Of a stretch of 64,000 bases of DNA, positions 33,690-45,790 are shown piece after piece (within the stretch, counting starts at the first letter, position 1; every line of letters begins with the position of its first letter). The stretch covers positions 105,657 to 169,656 of the forward strand of contig MNCI01010074.1 in the NCBI GenBank assembly GCA_015680685.1, written 5' to 3'. This DNA comes from Gnetum montanum. Taxonomy: Eukaryota; Streptophyta; Gnetopsida; Gnetales; Gnetaceae. The translations under genes and the position numbers were made by a program. The notes under the pieces are model-generated. The model was given only the letters and a program-made list of their open reading frames with translations, was not told the origin of the DNA and searched no databases.

Positions 33690-34115
33690 TTATCTTTGAT
33701 CAACCACTGGGTGCCTACGTATTTAGTGGCTATTACATATAGACATTGTACATTTAGTGGCTAATACTTTTATTTTATACATTTATTACATATTGGAATG
33801 GTGGTAGCTTAAATATTTTAGATTTTCTATGTCTTTGCATCTTAAATCACTATATGCAATGCTACTTCATATTTATTTTCCTTGATAATTTCCAAGGAAA
33901 TGTCTCTTATGCCCAATTTTAAATCTAGTCTACTTAGCTAGGCTTTTCTCATGATAATTGAAAACTTTTCTTTAGTACTTCCTAGATGGATTACCAAGAA
34001 ATCTATAGGATAAAACCACCCACTAATTGTGGTTACACATCATCAACTTATCCTAGTGACACTATGACAAGTTGATCTATAAGATTTAGTTTAATATTTC
34101 TTTTCTAAAATAATA
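33690..34115 (-). pseudogene. decayed gypsy protease-region fragment
   Basis: Aligns loosely to R4 53905-54300, keeping ccactgggtgcc, tttccaaggaaatg.ctcttatgcc and ctaattgtggttaca in the same order. It is the oldest-looking gypsy fragment here. The CACTA-like element adjoins it. Confidence 0.6.
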
Positions 34116-35893
34116 TTTTGTTTTTGTTTTTATTTTGTTTTGTTTTTTTTTTTTTTTTTTGTGATTAGTTTAGATACTTTTTTCTCATCCTCCTCTACCA
34201 GTTATTAACCATCTTTAGAATGTTTAAGTAGCAGCAACTCCTTCATGGCCTATTATTTGAGTATAACTAGTGCTATTTGTAGGGATAATAAGAAAGATAA
34301 AAAAAATTACAAAGAAACATAATACACTAAATACTAAATAACACTATAAGAATTATGGGTTAAAACACTCAAGTATAAATGCAACTGCAAACTACTAGTT
34401 TATATTATATGTTAGCCATGTCTCTCATCACTCTATCTAAATATACAGGCAGAGCTTCTTTTATTATTTTGAGGACTATAAGACAATTTATCCTAAATAG
34501 TCAAATCTCTACATAAGATAACATATTATTTAATGATATCATTATGTAAACCATTACAGGTATACATCTCTTGAACAAATAATATATATGTTGAGGCTGC
34601 TAACTATAACAATATTTAACAATAATTTCCATGTGGATAAGGTAACCTTTTTAATATCTAGTTCGTAACAAATTTTGGATTAAGAGCATAAGTGCTCAAT
34701 TTTTATACCAATGTTATAACATCTTGTTCTTGGATGTCACAACAAACGTGAAATATATGTAGCATTCAACATCAAGCATAAAGAAAATAACAAGGAAAAT
34801 TTAGAATGAAAAGAAAAAAATGCTTTATTGATGCATAATAGTATATTTGGATCATACTCTAGGAGTGTTTCTTGGGGTTTTCTTCCTTTGACATCTATCC
34901 CTTAGAGGCAATCTAGCACTGCCACCACTGTTGGGCCTACAACCAGCTAAAAGGGATGGCCACTCCTCTTTCTGTTCCACTTTACCTAGCTCTTATTACT
35001 CACCTTTATCGGCTTCACAACTCCATGCTAATATGACCTCTAATGCTTGGGTATAAATACCTTAGGTTAAACCCCCAAAGGTCACCTCAAGAGACATGTT
35101 CGTTATTACAATATGCCCTTTTAGGTCTTAATTAGAACTTCAATTTTGGGTCTTCTAATGATAACACATGTTATGAAGAGGCATCATCTGGAAATGGGAA
35201 CATTGCAATCTACCCCCCTTAGCTTTCATTTTTTCTCAAACGAGTCCACTTTTACTATCTTTTTCTAGCTCCAATGTTCTTTTTATGATCGTATGCTCTA
35301 ATAATTTGATTTCTTCTTTGGGCTTGAAGTCATTTCTTGCTTATTTTGTAAACAAGACATATGTGAGAAGTATATATGGGAATTTAAATATTACTTTATT
35401 AACTTACCTCATTTTCTAAGATAATGACAAGAGGTGAATTAAAGATTTACCAACCACCAATCACCGATCCTAACCAGGGTCACATAGAGTGTAACTCGTA
35501 TTTGGTTATCTACGTGAAGGTAGGGAAAATCCTTCTTCAAAATTTCCATTACCTTGGACATTTTACTTATATAATTAAAAATATAAATTAAATAATAAAT
35601 AAAATTATGAAAATCATAAATAAAAGTAAGGTTAAGATACTTCCTTATCTTGATCAACCTTAGAAATTAATGGAAGTAGTTGTAGTTCTACGATAAGTGA
35701 TATATGATTAGATGGTCTTGTTCAAAATGAAAGGGCTTGATCTTGCTTCTTTTCAACTTCTTCTTTAGAAATTAACTCTAGTAACTTGATAACTTAAATG
35801 AATTGAACATCATACTAGACATAATCCAAGGTCTTAATGAAGAATGTTGTTAACCCATCTTCATTAATCATGGTAGAGTAATTACTAAATTGT
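34116..35893. other. unassigned AT-rich interval
   Basis: Contains a poly-T run near 34145-34160 and no coding frame or terminal repeat that I can support. A short open frame at 35439-35657 (-) resembles nothing known to me. Confidence 0.4.
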
Positions 35894-36725
35894 TGATGAG
35901 CAGTGAGTAGACTCTACGCCCAACCATATGAATCACTAAGCATTCACACGTAGTCTATTCTAATTTCATGGACTTATAGCCTTCTATGTACACTGGTCCC
36001 TAGGAAGTGAAACTAATTGTTGTAATTGTTGTCTTCCCAAATAGACTTGTAAAATGCAAAGGTATTTTTAAGTGCAACCAAGGCATATCATTTTTATGTT
36101 TTATGTTTTAAGTCACATAAGGATAAAGAATAATGAATAAAATAAAATAATTAAATTGCTAATTTAGTCTAACTAGCTACACCAAACTAATCCTAACATA
36201 AGCATCCATTTCCACTTATTGTACACATCCTAAACACATTTAACGCTTATACATTACCAAACATTAAGTGTTACTAAGATTACAAAGCACTAAGCGTATG
36301 CTCGAACTGGTCGTACTTATGTGCTTAATTAATTGCTATTTAATCTAGCTTAAGTTAGCTTAATTACTTAAAGCATTAAAGAAAATTTCATAAAACATTA
36401 AATGCATAAATAAACAATTAATCTATTTCAAAGTACTGCAAAGTTTATTAGAAAGATTGTCTCTATTTCTATGCACACTACCATGCTAAGGCACAATAGT
36501 GCTTGAATAAAGATCCATACATTCTTTAACTCCTACTGTGGGCACTTAGAAAAATATTCTAACTTTCAAATGATAAAACTGCAAGAGCTCCGCTACAACT
36601 ATGACAAAAGATGTCATAAACATAGTGGATGAGTATGTATTTATAAGCAAAAATAGACATTATGTCAATGAGGCCATGTCAATGCATTGCCGTGTCGACG
36701 AGACCCAAGAAAATGTGACTCATCA
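35894..36725 (-). mobile_element. S2: solo LTR of the R3/R4 family
   Basis: 832 bp, TGATGAG...CTCATCA, aligning to the R4 LTRs along its length (cgcccaaccatatgaatcac at the left, ctcatcaacta at the right). There is no primer-binding site to its left or polypurine tract to its right. Flanks attgt and actat match at only three of five positions, so the target duplication is decayed or absent. Confidence 0.8.
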
Positions 36726-36876
36726 ACTATGGTTCTTCATGAATACTATCCATTAACATCAATAGTTCATGAATTTTGGAATCTAATTAATTAGTTGAAG
36801 ATTTGAAGTAAATAAAAAATGCACTAGCCAATGGGATTACATGTTGAATTGATAGGAACATCTTCTTCAAATTGGG

Positions 36877-37735
36877 TTAATCTTCTAAGGATTCTTTTAT
36901 ACATCCATATTTTAAGAATTGATAAATACTACTTCCAACTTTCACATTGAAGTTTCTACAAAAGACAATTGGCATTGGATTAGTATGGCTTAGAAATAAC
37001 ATATTCTTCAAACCTTCCTATATTTGATTAATCAAGTATGCCCCTTGACACAGTCTAACATTTGGACATGTCAATTTGGCAATTAAATGTGTGTTAACTA
37101 CGCATATACATCTTCCTAATAAATGGGCTTTTAGTATCAATGCCAAGGCTATGTGACTTCTTTGAAATTTTGATTGTTCTTTCTTTTCCATCATTTGAAG
37201 TTTTGGAATTTCAAAAATCATATTTTCTAAGCTCCATTCAAATATTTGTACCAATTTAAACTTGGCTTCTTTATTAAAGGTTACATAAGCATTTATGTTG
37301 TGATTTCTGCAATAGGCTAATTTGTATGGTTTGAAAGAAGAACTTTCAAAAGAACCTTTTTTCTTGTAAATAAATCTATATCTCATCTTTTCCAAGTTCG
37401 ATTGGAATTGGTATAGGAATTTCCATGGTAAGACTTCTTGTAGGCATAAAACATTAGCATCCAAATTGTGTAACTCTGCTAAGATGCATGGGTATATGTA
37501 CTTATGCTAATCTAAGGCCCATGGTGGACATTGCAAATGTTGTCTCTCATTAGCTAGAGATCTTGCTAGCACATTATATGTTGTCACTTTCATTCTCATT
37601 CTTGGATTCTTCTGACCATTATTCTTTATGGCTATCATACACCTTGTTGGAATACGATTATGACTCTTCATTTTTTGTAGTATGATCTGGTTGTAGGACA
37701 AATTGATATGCATCTTCTTAACCATTCTAGTTCAC
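36877..37735 (-). pseudogene. CCR4-like deadenylase (EEP nuclease) pseudogene fragment, no introns
   Basis: CCR4-type proteins remove mRNA poly(A) tails, using an endonuclease/exonuclease/phosphatase fold with Mg2+. Reading leftwards in one frame: MKVTTYNVLARSLANE, QCPPWALD, stop, HKYIY, DANVLCLQEVLPW (catalytic Glu), RYRFIYKKKG, KFKLVQIFEW, ICVVNTHLI, NVRLCQGAYL, stop, then IVFCRNFNVKVGS and FLKYGCIKE before a stop. About 290 codons are collinear without introns, with two internal stops. The GDFN metal-site motif is RNFN and the DGCA segment is altered, so it is inactive. N- and C-terminal parts are missing. It is either a processed pseudogene or a fragment captured by a retroelement. Confidence 0.8.
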
Positions 37736-38328
37736 CAACTAATTCTCCAACTAATCTTGGTGGTAAGAATTGGCTACATTACCTAGACTCTTTAGTGACC
37801 TTTTTTTCTACCCCTTTAGAACATTGACTCTAGTAGTGTAACTAATGATACACCAAGGGTTAGTGATCTAAGACTATCTACAAAGGTTAAGCACTTAATC
37901 TTAAGGTCGAAAAGGTTAAATTTGTTAGTCCCAACAATTAAATTGTTAGGCATGATTAATTAGTTTAAGTTGTGGCCTTTTAAGGCATAGTTTATGATAT
38001 CATTGAATTATCATGTACTTGGATGATAAATGTGACCTCACCATTGAATTCAAAAGGGTGAAAAATTATGGAAATAACTATTCATATGTTAGAAATGGAC
38101 ATCGTATGTCCAAGTTACATTAGAAATGGAGAGTTTGAAGGTCTTGAGGCACAGTGTTAGGAAAGGACTAAAAACTAATTATTAGAACTTCATGGGGTAG
38201 ATCTAATTTCACCATTGTGTATGGAAGGTTGAAATCTATAGGAAACATCTCTTTGTTCACTAAGAAATATTTTCAAAGTCAAAATTTATGGCTTCTGAGG
38301 TTTAGAACCTTTGGTATGAAAAATGAAA
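37736..38328. other. unassigned interval right of the CCR4-like fragment
   Basis: No coding match. If the fragment is a processed copy, upstream UTR or retroelement sequence could lie here; neither is recognisable. Confidence 0.35.
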
Positions 38329-38395
38329 CTTCTTGAGGTGTCACCCATCCCAGTACTACTCCAGAATGAGCATGTTTAATTACATAGTTCTTAAC
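38329..38395 (-). pseudogene. 5S rRNA-like fragment
   Basis: The reverse complement reads GTTAAGAACTATGTAATTAA, then GAGTAGTACTGGGATGGGTG and ACACCTCAAGAAG. The middle block matches the 3' half of plant 5S rRNA with one mismatch, and the flanks match weakly. The 5' half is absent. 5S-derived segments also occur in the LTRs of Cassandra TRIM elements, which is the alternative origin. Confidence 0.7.
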
Positions 38396-38775
38396 TTAGT
38401 TGTCGTCAAAATGTCAGTTTGAACTAATTGTCAAATTTTTCGACCTTATGATATTTTAACTTTTTCCACCTAAACATCAATTTCAAATTTTCTGTTATTT
38501 GATGATTTTGAAAATTTCTATCAAATGATAGGAAAATTTCTATCAACTAACAGTAGGGCCACATAGCCAGTATCCTTTTTACCTTAGATGACACATTATG
38601 TTTGCCCTTTCACAACTCCATCCTTTTGTTATACTACGCTATGAAAAATTAGACATATAGTGCTTGAAAACTTTCTTCTCGATATGGTAGCCTCCTCCTA
38701 TATGGTCCATCTTAATTCTCATAAGCATAGCTTAAAGAATAGAAGGAATTAATTTATTAGGATGCATAACAACAT

Positions 38776-39699
38776 TAATGAGTAGTGAGGTACCCCTATG
38801 CCCAACCATATGAATCACAAAGTGTTCACATATGATATGGTCAAATTTCGTGGACTTTATAGTTTTTGGTGCACTAGTCTTCTAAGAAGTGAACCTTACC
38901 CTAAGGTTGTTTGTTGTCTTCTCAATTACACTTGTGAAGTGCAAAGGTATGGTTAAGTGAAATTGAGGCATATGATTTTTGTCATTTTACGTTTTATGTT
39001 TTTGCGTGCTTGAAGAGAGAGAGAGATAGAGTAATTTAATGACTAATCTAAATTAACTAACTAGTCTCTAACTAATCCTAACATAAGTATTTGTTCCCAC
39101 TTTCTGTACACATCCTAAACCCACGTATCCACTGCTGGGTTACCAAGTGCTACACTACTGGGCGTATTAAGTGATAACACTACTGGGATTACCAAGAAAA
39201 TACATGTTATGCTCAAAGTGGTCATACTTATGTATTTAATCTATCTAGCTTACCTCACTTAATTATCATAATTAGCTTAATTACTGAAAAATATTGAATA
39301 ACTGATTGAAAACATTAAATTCATAAATGAAATATTTAATCTATCTAGAATGTTGTAAGGTTTATCAGAAAGCTTGTTTTTATTTCCGCACACACTATCA
39401 TGCTTAGGTACAACAATGCTTGAATAAAGATCTACACACTCAATGACTCTTGCTATGGGCACTCGAGAGAAATATTCTAACTTTTAAATAAACAAATTGT
39501 AGGAGCTCCACTACTACTAAAATCTCATTGCTATAAATGCGGTTGGTAGGCATGTATTTATAGCTGAAAAGCAAACCCTGCATCGACGGGGCCTCATTGA
39601 TGCATCAATGCATGCGTCAATGGGGCCTCATCAATGAGGCCTAGTCGACAAGGCCACGTTAACAAGGCCTCATTAATGTAACCAAATTTTAGTTCATCA
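38776..39699 (-). mobile_element. R4 3' LTR
   Basis: 924 bp. The start is TAATGAG (one change from TGATGAG) and the end gttcatca. The polypurine tract cccccacgac (reverse) adjoins it at 39701-39710, so this is the 3' LTR in minus orientation. Contains a reverse TATA box (tatttatag) at 39555-39563 and the pair ctgggttaccaag / ctgggattaccaag. Confidence 0.88.
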
Positions 39700-40400
39700 T
39701 ACCCCCACGACTAAATGAAAACTCATTCTCGAGCTCCTTTTTAAAATTGGGAAAGTATGGGATTATTGACTAACTCTTAACATAAAAAAACAAAACAAAC
39801 TGACTTGACAAAACTGAGAGCTTGGTGTACAAATCAACACATTATAAAAATTATGGTGTTCACGACACAAAATTGAACACCATGACATGACTCTTCAAAC
39901 TTGGACAACATGTCCTCTGATGACGTGAAGTTGGTGGAGAAGGTCAAATAGTCCCAGTAGGTGGTGGCTCTTGAGGTTCTGAGGGACCTTCACCAATTTT
40001 AGGCATGTGTAGTGGTTGAGGTGGCTATGGTTGTCCTGCTACTATTGCAACTTCCTATGGAAGACAGAAAGCATTCAGTAATGCTTTCATTTTCTCCTCC
40101 TTACTTCTAGGATCATGCACCATCCATGTAGCTTTACCAATGTGGGTTGGAACAAGCACATCCCAGGGACATGGGATTGCTAGAAAGATCTCCTTTACAT
40201 TGATAAAAAAGGTAGCAAATTATTTGTGTTCAATGTTGAATGCTCTAACTACATCTTTCAACTCTTGGTAATCATTCAATTTCTTAGCAGTTGATCATTG
40301 ATCTGTGAATTGTGTCTTGAGAACTTTGAGTTTAGCATTTGTAGTCTCAAGCTTTTTCTTGGTGTCTTTGTGGTGCTTGAACTCTACCTTGTATAGCAAG
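39700..40400 (-). other. R4 region between ORF2 and 3' LTR
   Basis: Begins with the polypurine tract and the cgaggatgagt-type motif (reversed) found before the 3' LTRs of R1, R5 and R6. The rest is untranslated or the broken ORF2 C-terminus (helical residues can be read to about 40300). Confidence 0.55.
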
Positions 40401-42620
40401 TACAAGTTGGCCACTTATTTTTCCAATTCTGACCATGGTCATCTAGCAGCTAGCATTGCCAAGTTCGCATAGAAAAGATTGGCCAACTCCATGTATTCTG
40501 TCATCTCATCAATCTACAACTCCCTTAGGTAGATCTCCACTCTATTGTAGGCATTAATCCCATCAATGATGGATTGCCATACTTCTCTTCCTTGTTGAAG
40601 TTGCTGGAGGGCTTTGTTTACTTTTACCTTTACCATTTGGATGTGCTTCTCATTTACTTCCTTTTACAAGCCAACCTAGTCTCTATAGTGATTTTTAACT
40701 CTTTCAAACCTCAAAGCTTCATTTTTTGAAGTGATGATCCCAATGGCAGACTTTTGGCATAAGGAACGAATTTCCTCCATAGATAGATTTTGATTTTCTA
40801 TAACTTTCTCAATTTAATATTCACCCTAGCTAGTTGCTCCTACTGTTGATGAATGAATTCCTGCATTTGTTCCTTTTGGGCATGAACATTGCACAGACAA
40901 TGATTTTCTGTGGTCAGTGCTTTGTTTTCCTAGTGCATCTATACCAAGTCCTTTTGAACCGAATAGGTCTTTGCTTCTTCCATAGATTGGTTGAAGATGG
41001 CTATCATAGTTTCCTCCTTAGCTTGTTTTAGTCTTTGTTGAAGTTGTTGAAAAGCTTCATCTATGGTTATTGGTGGGCTAAGGAGTGTAGGATCAACAAT
41101 ATGAACATATAATTTAGCAACCACCATGGTCAAGCGTTGATTCTATGCTTGAGCCATTTCAAGTTTCCCCTTTAAGATGATGCATTTTTCCCTTGCTTCC
41201 AACAGCTTCAACTAGGTTGTGGTGATGTTATCTAGAAAATCAAAGATATTCAAAATTGGTTGCCTAGTCCCTACTAATTGATCTAGTAATTCTTCATGCT
41301 GGGTTGCACTCAATCTTCTGCTAACCATGCTTGTGAACATCTGCACATCTTAAAGTGCAAATACATCTGGTACAGATGTTGCAGGTTTATTAAGCACTTC
41401 AATAATGTGGTCAGCAACTATTTCAACTATGGTCTTTTGCCCTTGGTGTTGCATCACCAGTATAGTGGTCCCTTCACCTTCCTCCAAATGCATCGAGAAG
41501 GAAGTGGCATTCCCAGAGATTTCTGAGAATAAATGATATTGCAATAATGACATTATCACCTCTCAAGCATTGGGATCAAACATCACGAGCAACTACATTC
41601 GTTGGGCAGAGAATATTGGCCCATCCCTTTTCATCTAGTTGATTATCTAAGCCACCTCATTAAGGTGACTCATTACTAGTCAATACACAAATGGGTCCAC
41701 ATTACTCATCCTTGCACACTACTCTTGCTCATGCAAGATCTGCTCTCAGATTTTGCATAAGTATTCAATGACAGTGCAAGCCTCCAGTGTTGTTTCTTAA
41801 GTAGGTGGTGGAGGTGGCAACTGCTCCTCTCCCTTAGTTGTGACATGCATCTTGTATTTTATGAGTTCAAGCCATGAAGCTAAAGGAGCATGTCTAATTT
41901 TGTTGTTGGTGTAGAAGATGATTCCTACCCTTTTCTAGATTTTCTAGATGAGGCACAGAAAAGGTAGGGTTTTCCTTCCACATTCATTTTCCTTGAAGAA
42001 TTTTTCAATCTCTAAATAGATCAATTGTGGAAGGTTTATAGGAAATATCTTTCTTAGAGTGGTACATGCTTGGGCAAACAAGGTGGTCACCTTACTAGGC
42101 CTCACCATCGGATTGAGGTGATAGGTTGCTATCTTGAAGTAGATGCACTTTGTCGGTGTAAGTGCGTTGAACTCCTTATGATTGACCTTGTAACATTGAT
42201 GAGTCCACTTATTTTTGGCCTCATGGTCACCTTGTGTTGATAGATCTACTAGTTGTGTTCTAATATTAGGTAACCCTACTACTTGTGTAATAGCCTCGGT
42301 CAAGTAGCATACTTGAATATCCTTGATTTTGATTGTGGACCCTGACCTTCTGTTGTTCTAAAAGAGATATGTCTCTCCCATGTATGACTACCCACTAGAG
42401 ATGATGATTGACCACATGGGAAAGGTTTGCAATTTTGTTTTGACTTCTATTGGAGCTTTATCTAGAAATGGCTCAAAGTTCAGTTCTTAGAGAACTAAGC
42501 ATTGGATCTCTTGGTGCTTGATGATGTCAAGGCAAGCTTGGGTTAAAGTGACTTCAAGTCTTGGCACGGGTCTTGGTGCTTTCCCTCACTATGATTACTC
42601 TATTGGCACTTCTTCTTTTG
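40400..42620 (-). pseudogene. ORF2 of R4: plant-transposon-like domain plus coiled coil
   Basis: Read leftwards: SYMGETYLF and GSTIKIKDIQVCYLTEAI (42250-42400), then KWTHQCYKVNHKEFNALTP, FKIATYHLNPMVRPSKVTTL and GRKTLPFLCLI (41944-42303), followed by a proline run (QLPPPPT) and a long helical region (MHLEEGEG, IDEAFQQLQQRLKQAKEE, ELANLFYANLAMLAARRP). Spacing and motifs resemble the putative plant transposon protein domain (Transposase_32), followed by a coiled coil. R6 ORF2 matches both ends but lacks the middle. It stands between pol and the 3' LTR. No signal peptide or membrane segment is evident, arguing against an envelope protein. Confidence 0.62.
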
Positions 42621-44600
42621 GAATTTTTCAAAAAAATTCCACTTTAGGCTTCTCTTGATAAAGAGTTTACCTCTAGTAGTTGCAGGATCAAAGAACAGAG
42701 TGATTTGGGCAAACGGTTGCGAAGTTATGGGCTCTAGAAGGTTTTGGCCTCTAAAAAATTGCAAAAAGTCCCCTAGCATTATGAAGAAAATGATAAAAAT
42801 TTCAAATTTTGTGATGGTATATATAGAGTTTTTACGATGCATCAGCAGGGCCTCATCGACATGATCAGTTGCATCAACAAGACCTCGTCGATGCAACTAT
42901 TGATCACAATTGAGGTTTGTTAACTTGGTCAAAACTTGAAAATTACAAAGAGATTTTGAACAAAACTAGGATTAAATGGAAGCCCAAATAGCCATGAACA
43001 TGATGAAAACATGAGAAGAGGGTGTTGAAGTCCCAAAAATTGAGAAAATTAAGAAAATGAAGAAAGAGGGTGGAAAATGAGAGTTCAAGTAGCACACAGT
43101 GGTTTGCACAATGGAATATGCGAAAGATAGGATTATAGCAATGTCTAAGGTAAGGGACTTAACTAACCACACCAAAATATATGTAAGTGGGTCCTCCCCA
43201 TAGTAAGCTCATGCCTTATTTTCTGTTGCATAACCTTAATCAAGAACTTCGTGGGCTCCATAGTTAATTAATGGTCATGAAAAGTTAAGAACTAACCAAA
43301 AAGAATCTATCCAAGAGTTCCAACACATCAAACCAAGACATCAAACATAACATAGAAATTGATAATGAGGTGACTTATGGCAGCATAGATGGATGACTGA
43401 GAAGGTGGAATGGAATCCCGAATTGAGGTCGTAAGAAGTCTCTTGTGGAGTATATGTTTAAAATAACCTAAGAAGATCCATCCTTAGTACAAACCAAAAC
43501 TAGCCTCTTTCAGTGACTTCACATGGCCACCCAAAGACTAATCGACCCACTCAAGACACAAAAGTGTTTTCACAAAACAACCATCATTCTATAAAGACAA
43601 GAAAAGAGAAGTAGGAAGTGAGAGAGAGAGAGAGAGAGAGAGCCTTAGTTAGAGGGGACCTTCAGGCATGGGTAACATGTCTTTCTAGTCCCATAACTAG
43701 TACTTGTAGCCCATTTATTTGTCTAAGGGATGTGCTTTGAATTCCCATCTCCTTTTTTTTTCTTATATGGGAACCACACCATGCAAAGATTTTATTTGAC
43801 TTCCTAGTAGTGGTTGGAATGGAATGGTAAGTAGTTCATGAAAAACACCCAAGCACTCAAGTAAGTAGAGGAGTACAAAGAGTATTGAGTCCCCTTGAAG
43901 TCACATCCTATACAAACCTTTGGACCCTTCCCAATTCCAGAACTACCATGGTCACCAATTGATGAAAAGTTTCTTTTAATGGAAGGGACCTTAAACTCCC
44001 AGAAAAAGGAAAACCATAGTGTTTGTTGGATGTGCGAATGATGTGGAGGCATTTCCTATCTTATAAAAAATAAACCATGTCATAGTCATCAGACATCAGA
44101 GTTCAAAAATAGAAACTAGACATTGACAATCACAACATTAACACATACCATCATTAGTAAACAACAATAGGGTCACCGTGTCCTGTGGTAATAAAGCACT
44201 TTTATTAGCAAAAATAATGGGAAGTCACTCTCCAAACAAAAAAAAATAAAGTAAAAGATATAAGAAAATGTAAAATAATCAACAAAGGTTCAAATATACT
44301 AACAATGGTGAAAAGGGAGAAAATTTTGAAAATCAAAAATTTGTAAAATAAATAACTAGTAAAAGCAAAAATGTGGAAAAAAATAGAAAAACTAAGAAGC
44401 CATATGGATTATTACCATAGATTTCCATCTCCCTCATGACTAATTTGGAAGGAGGAGATTTCAAAAATTGAACACAGTTGTCCATCCGTTGAGGTGGTAG
44501 TTACACTGGCTTGTCTCAATTCTAGGAAAGGTTTTACTTGTTGGATGCTGATCAACTACATTTTATTTAGGAACTCAGGTTTGTAAATTCACATGGCCCT
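42621..44600 (-). other. R4 spacer between integrase and ORF2
   Basis: No coding frame shared with relatives. A (GA)n tract lies at 43619-43642. The part 43840-44050 matches, reversed, R5 51160-51300 (gtgtgacttcaaggg, gtgcttgg.tgtttt). R3 lacks 43640-44570, the position where the P array sits. The frame 43804-44052 (-) is unlikely to be a gene. Confidence 0.6.
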
Positions 44601-45790
44601 AGAGGAAAAGGTTTGATCAATTATATAAGGTCCCTCCCACAACATTTGGAACTTTGTTTTCTAGGGTATATGTGTGGGATTTTAATAGAGAACCTTATCT
44701 CCTAGTTGAAGTTTTACTTTTCATATTCTAAGGTCATGAAGTTCCTTGTTGAATGCCTTATGCACCTTATTCAAAGATAGGGCCACTAATCGATTTTCAT
44801 CTAGCACATTTAGGTTGATTAGTATTTCTTTCTATGTTAGGCTTAAGTTAAGATTCATATCATAGGTTGTTGAGAGTGCATGAAGCTTAGATTGAATTGG
44901 AAGCATTGGAAGTTTTCCATACACTAACTCATAGGGAGAATAGCCAATAGAAATTTTCCATGTTGAATGGTAGGCCCAGAGGGCATCATTGAGTTTTGTA
45001 CTCTAATCTTTTCTATATTTGTTAATGGTCCTTGTTAGGATTTTGTGATCTCTCCGTTGGCTACCTCTGCTTGACTGTTGGCTTGGGGATAACAAGGTGT
45101 TGTTAATTTATGTGCAACCCCCAAGCATTGCATCAACTTTCTAAAGGTGGCACCTATGAAATAAGTTCCATTATTATAAATTAGTGCACATGGCACTCCA
45201 AACCTATTTACAACATTTTGTTGTATAAATCTAGTAGGTTGTTGCTTCTACCCATTTCAATCAATAACAGTTGTTGCTTCTACCCATTTCATGTAGTAGT
45301 TAATTGCTACAATAATGTATGCCTTTCCATTGGACATGGGTGTGATGGGACCCATGAAGTCAATGCCCCATATGTCAAAAGGCTCCAGTGGTTGAATCCA
45401 CCATTGAGGATCCTCCATTCGTGCAATCATCCGTTGATAGTGTTCACAAGATCCAACAAATTGGTGGACATCCCTAAAGATTGTAGGCCAATAGTATCCT
45501 ACCATTAGGATTTTTATGGTTGTGCACCTTCTTGCATAGTGGCCTCCATAGGGGCCTTCATGAGCATTCTAAAGAATACATAGTTGATTTGCATTAGGGA
45601 TAGACCAATGAACCATGCCATCGATGCACACCTTATAAAGGTATCCATTAATTTCCATGAATTATTTATCTTGATGAAGAAACTATTGCTTCTTTTTGAA
45701 GTCAATATCTTGCAACATCTCTTAAGTGAAAAGATAGGTGAGGATGCCATTGTACCATGTTGGTTCTGCAGGTACTTGGTCATTGATTAT
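44600..45790 (-). pseudogene. integrase of R4
   Basis: The frame 45257-45505 reads WPTIFRDVHQFVGSCEHYQR (zinc-binding end), then FDIWGIDFMGPITPMSNGKA with the first catalytic Asp intact and YYMKWVEATTVID. Further left, ALIYNNGTYF has lost the second Asp (to Asn), while NSQAEVANGEITK keeps the Glu. The C-terminal part lies at 44620-45000. R3 lost the first Asp and the Glu instead, so the two copies decayed independently. Confidence 0.85.

Noticed and set aside
40400-42620. Envelope-like protein
   Set aside because: The position fits Athila env-like frames, but no signal peptide, membrane span or furin-like site is visible; the sequence is a coiled coil plus a transposon-like domain.
43804-44052. 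82-codon minus-strand frame in the R4 spacer
   Set aside because: The matching R5 spacer (reversed) does not keep it open, and R3 lacks the region.
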